A stretch of DNA of 64,000 nucleotides, taken from Yersinia proxima. GTDB taxonomy: Bacteria; Pseudomonadota; Gammaproteobacteria; Enterobacterales; Enterobacteriaceae. A model generated the notes under the pieces. That model was given only the letters and a program-made list of their open reading frames with translations. It was not told the DNA's origin and made no database searches. Shown here piece by piece: positions 61,709-64,000 of this stretch (positions are counted from its first letter, which is position 1; each line of letters begins with the position of its first letter). The stretch spans positions 744,001 to 808,000 of the forward strand of contig NZ_CABHYG010000004.1 of the NCBI RefSeq assembly GCF_902170785.1. The letters are read 5' to 3'. Position numbers and translations under genes: made by a program.

Positions 61709-62431
61709 TTGAATAACTTATTTTTCAAAAACCAATTAATTAACACTACTATAGAGAAAAAACTTGAAAAAAAACTCGAGAAATACAGAAAAATCAGATA
61801 TGCATACGCAATAATGAATAAAAGGAACCCAACTGACTTCACGGTTATTTCAAATACAAAAAATTGGTTCAAATTCTATACACAAAACAACTTTCAGTTT
61901 ACGGATCCTGTGCTTCTCACGGCGGCGCATTGTGTTATGCCATTTTCTTGGGATGAAAAGATTACATTCAGATGGCCAAGATTATTTGATATGGCAAAAG
62001 AGTATGATGTGTTTAATGGTTATACCTTTGTTCTACACGATCAAAATAATAATCTTACTGTTCTTTCCCTTATGACTGACAAAGATTGCGATGAAGATAT
62101 AGATGAGAGATTCGGAAAGGATAAAGGTAATATTCAATTGCTATTGATGAGTGTTCACGAAAGACTAATTTCACTTTATAAAGATCTAAATAATACAAGT
62201 ATTTTTTATAAAATGAATAGAAATGAAATTTTTTCAAAGCGTGAGAATGAAATTCTATTCTGGGCTAGCATGGGAAAATCTTATCAAGAGATTGCACTTA
62301 TTTTAGGAATAAAAACTACCACAGTAAAACATCATATGGGCAAAGTGGTCCGAAAACTCGGAGCAACCAATGCCAAACATGCGATAAGCCTTGCTGTTGA
62401 GTTACAACTGATTAGGTCGGTTCATCCTTAA
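61709..62431 (+). CDS. LuxR-type quorum-sensing regulator (no luxI in window)
   Basis: The 240-residue product has an N-terminal acyl-homoserine-lactone-binding domain with the signature residues Trp53, Tyr57, Asp66, Pro67, Trp81 and Gly104 at near TraR spacing, and a C-terminal LuxR HTH (SKRENEILFWASMGKSYQEI then TTVKHHMGKVVRKLGATNAK). So it should be able to bind a ligand. The start is TTG, five bases after a perfect AAGGAGGT. It is AT-rich compared with neighbours. No autoinducer synthase gene lies in the window, so it is at least locally a solo. It is divergent from the Nlp-type regulator. Confidence 0.88.
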   Translation: MNNLFFKNQLINTTIEKKLEKKLEKYRKIRYAYAIMNKRNPTDFTVISNTKNWFKFYTQNNFQFTDPVLLTAAHCVMPFSWDEKITFRWPRLFDMAKEYDVFNGYTFVLHDQNNNLTVLSLMTDKDCDEDIDERFGKDKGNIQLLLMSVHERLISLYKDLNNTSIFYKMNRNEIFSKRENEILFWASMGKSYQEIALILGIKTTTVKHHMGKVVRKLGATNAKHAISLAVELQLIRSVHP

Positions 62432-62445
62432 GATACAAAGATAAT

Positions 62446-62520
62446 GGCCAAGTATTTTCTTGATCCATTCACCGGGCTCTCACCCAAAAAGGGTGCTATG
62501 CTCCCTCACTTGGCCTTTTA
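62446..62520 (+). terminator. terminator after the LuxR-type gene
   Basis: A stem GGCCAAGT ... ACTTGGCC encloses a long loop that holds an inner CACCC ... GGGTG helix, followed by TTTTATTTTATT. Confidence 0.65.
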
Positions 62521-62586
62521 TTTTATTATTTATGGGTATTATTAACCAACCTGGCAGAATAACTTCCCATATTCAGGAACTGATTT

Positions 62587-63429
62587 ATGAGTAGTCTTCT
62601 TCGCATTCGTCAGCTCTATCCAACGCTGGCACAAAATGATCGTAAGTTAGCTGATTTCTTGCTGACCAATCCTGAGCAGGCACGCCACCTCAGTTCTCAA
62701 AAACTGGCACAGCAAACCGGCGTTAGCCAATCTGCGGTAGTAAAGTTCGCACAAAAATTAGGCTATAAAGGCTTCCCGGCTCTTAAACAAGCCTTGAGTG
62801 AGATTGTGGCTGCTCCCGAGCAAGCCGTCACTCTTCATAACCAAATTTTAAGTACCGACAGTTTAAAAACAGTGGGCGAAAAGTTATTGGCGGAAAAAGC
62901 TGCCGCACTGCGAGCGACGTTGGATATCAATAGCGAGCAGAGACTAACTGAAGCATTAGACATGTTGCGCTCAGCGCGCCGCGTTATTTTGACGGGCTTG
63001 GGTGCCTCTGGTTTAGTGGCGAAAGACCTTGCTTATAAGCTATTAAAGATAGGCGTTATGGCGGTATCCGAAACAGATATGCATGCACAATTAGCAGCGG
63101 TACAGGCTTTGGATTCGCGAGATCTACTATTGGCTATATCCTTCAGCGGTGAGCGCCGTGAGATTAATTTGGCGGCTGAAGAAGCACAACGATGTGGTGC
63201 CAAAGTGTTGGCGTTGACCAGTTTTACCCCGAATAGCTTGCAGCAACGGGCTGATCATTGTTTGTATACTATCTCAGAAGAACCAGCCATACGCAGCGCA
63301 GCCATTTCATCGAGCACTGCACAATACGCGCTGACTGATCTGCTATTTATGGCAATGATCCAGCAAGACCTTGAAAGTGCGCAGGATCATATTAAGCACA
63401 GTGCCGCGCTGGTGAAAAAACTGGTCTAA
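62587..63429 (+). CDS. yfhH: RpiR-family regulator YfhH
   Basis: The 280-residue product has an N-terminal RpiR helix-turn-helix (LSSQKLAQQTGVSQSAVVKF, about 36-55) and a C-terminal SIS sugar-phosphate-binding domain (about 120-260, ILTGLGASGLVAKDLAYKLL). It matches E. coli YfhH (282) by order beside yfhL. Family members sense phosphosugars; the target genes are unknown. It is distinct from MurR, though it lies 1.5 kb from murQ, which it might regulate. Confidence 0.92.
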   Translation: MSSLLRIRQLYPTLAQNDRKLADFLLTNPEQARHLSSQKLAQQTGVSQSAVVKFAQKLGYKGFPALKQALSEIVAAPEQAVTLHNQILSTDSLKTVGEKLLAEKAAALRATLDINSEQRLTEALDMLRSARRVILTGLGASGLVAKDLAYKLLKIGVMAVSETDMHAQLAAVQALDSRDLLLAISFSGERREINLAAEEAQRCGAKVLALTSFTPNSLQQRADHCLYTISEEPAIRSAAISSSTAQYALTDLLFMAMIQQDLESAQDHIKHSAALVKKLV

Positions 63430-63490
63430 GGATGCCAGAGGGGTATAATCCCCCGCTGTTAAGAATACCCGACCTAAGGTAAGAGGAACC

Positions 63491-63751
63491 ATGGCCCTGT
63501 TAATCACTCGTAAATGTATTAATTGCGACATGTGCGAGCCGGAATGCCCTAACGAGGCAATTTCTATGGGTGCAGAAATCTATCAAATTGACCCTATGCG
63601 CTGTACAGAATGCGTCGGTCATTACGAAACTCCAACCTGCCAGTTGGTCTGCCCTATTGATAATACGATTTCTATCGATCCCGCTTGGGTGGAAACTAAC
63701 GAACAGCTGTGGGACAAATTTGTCCAATTGCATCACGCTGATCGTCTCTGA
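63491..63751 (+). CDS. yfhL: ferredoxin YfhL ([4Fe-4S])
   Basis: The 86-residue product has two four-cysteine cluster sets: CINCDMCEPECP (residues 9-20) and CTECVGHYETPTCQLVCP, the spaced second set typical of the YfhL/Alvin-type ferredoxins. Electron-donor partners are not known. It follows yfhH by 61 nt with AGGAACC before the ATG, and the pair is kept as in E. coli. Confidence 0.95.
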   Translation: MALLITRKCINCDMCEPECPNEAISMGAEIYQIDPMRCTECVGHYETPTCQLVCPIDNTISIDPAWVETNEQLWDKFVQLHHADRL

Positions 63752-63765
63752 TTTTTATGGCTGAA

Positions 63766-63795
63766 TTATCAGTGCCTCCACTGAAGCACTGATAA
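63766..63795. terminator. hairpin between yfhL and the permease gene
   Basis: A perfect 10-bp stem TTATCAGTGC / GCACTGATAA with a 10-nt loop between convergent genes. The T-tracts are weak. Confidence 0.55.
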
Positions 63796-63816
63796 TATAA
63801 TCAACTCAAATCCGCA

Positions 63817-64000
63817 CTAAACAAACAGGCTAATCAGCAATACCATTGCCAGCCCCACCACTGAGTTAGTCAATTCAAGCAAGCCCCAGGTCTTCAGCGT
63901 GTCTTTAATAGACAAGTCGAAATACCCTTTAAACAACCAGAATGAAGCATCATTAATATGGGTAAAGGTATTGGAGCCTGCCGCCGTTGCCAGCACCAAT
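63817..64000 (-). CDS. gluconate/idonate-type (GntP family) permease, C-terminal end
   Basis: Only the last 60 or so residues are in the window; the gene continues past 64000. The end reads [20 protein letters not shown], then a hydrophobic helix ([21 protein letters not shown]), the C-terminal pattern of Gnt-family H+ symporters such as GntP, GntT and IdnT. The substrate among sugar acids cannot be set from this piece. Confidence 0.8.
   Translation of the reverse strand, partial: LVLATAAGSNTFTHINDASFWLFKGYFDLSIKDTLKTWGLLELTNSVVGLAMVLLISLFV

Overview
The window is enterobacterial chromosome, most probably from a Yersinia species. The gene order der-bamB-yfgM-hisS-ispG-rodZ-pilW-rlmN-ndk, pbpC-yfhM-sseB-pepB, iscRSUA-hscBA-fdx-iscX, trmJ/suhB, csiE/hcaT, glyA/hmp, glnB, glrK-qseG-glrR, purL, mltF, tadA, pgpC, yfhH, yfhL is the E. 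coli 54-58 min backbone. Eight ERIC elements, the GlrR/sigma-54-controlled glmY region and a two-domain NadE fit Yersinia. Species cannot be fixed from the sequence alone. No tRNA, rRNA, insertion sequence, prophage or CRISPR array was seen.

Layout. 1-9.8 kb (minus strand): the partial der GTPase gene, outer-membrane assembly lipoprotein bamB, yfgM, hisS, ispG (isoprenoid synthesis), rodZ (cell shape), pilW, rlmN and ndk. 10.1-12.5 kb: an accessory gene for an exported 803-residue protein with beta/gamma-crystallin-like repeats, a Cys-flanked RSRR loop and a GNAT-like C-terminus. 12.7-22.5 kb: pbpC with the alpha-2-macroglobulin lipoprotein yfhM, then sseB and pepB. 22.7-28.8 kb: the complete isc Fe-S assembly operon behind two abutting IscR boxes. 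28.8-35.1 kb: trmJ and suhB divergent, the zevAB-like metal pair, csiE and hcaT overlapping tail to tail. 35.5-38.3 kb: glyA and hmp divergent, with PurR and NsrR boxes between them. 38.6-43.8 kb: a reduced yhf operon (yhfZ-yhfY-yhfX-php-yhfU-yhfT) inserted between hmp and glnB. 44-51 kb: glnB behind glutamine-dependent nadE, glrR-qseG-glrK, and the sRNA gene glmY with sigma-54 promoter, IHF box and three GlrR boxes. 51.2-57.4 kb: an AT-rich exported orphan, purL with PurR box, mltF. 57.6-64 kb: tadA, a DUF2157 membrane protein, pgpC, murQ, a small Nlp/Ner-type regulator divergent from a LuxR-type receptor with a lux-box-like palindrome between them, yfhH, yfhL and the 3' end of a gluconate-type permease gene.

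Working units. IscR senses cluster supply and represses the operon that builds clusters, which ispG, rlmN, fdx and yfhL all use. GlrK/GlrR drive glmY from sigma-54; GlmY feeds cell-envelope amino-sugar supply, and murQ recycles MurNAc-6-P. PurR boxes before glyA and purL tie one-carbon and purine synthesis together. The most rewarding regions for follow-up are the crystallin/GNAT protein, the LuxR-type receptor with its placed palindrome, the glmY region with a small ORF behind an ERIC, and the reduced yhf operon. Three other dispersed features (the two copies of a ~115-130 bp palindromic element, two ~80 bp elements abutting pepB and glnB stop codons, and the ERICs) account for most intergenic sequence.
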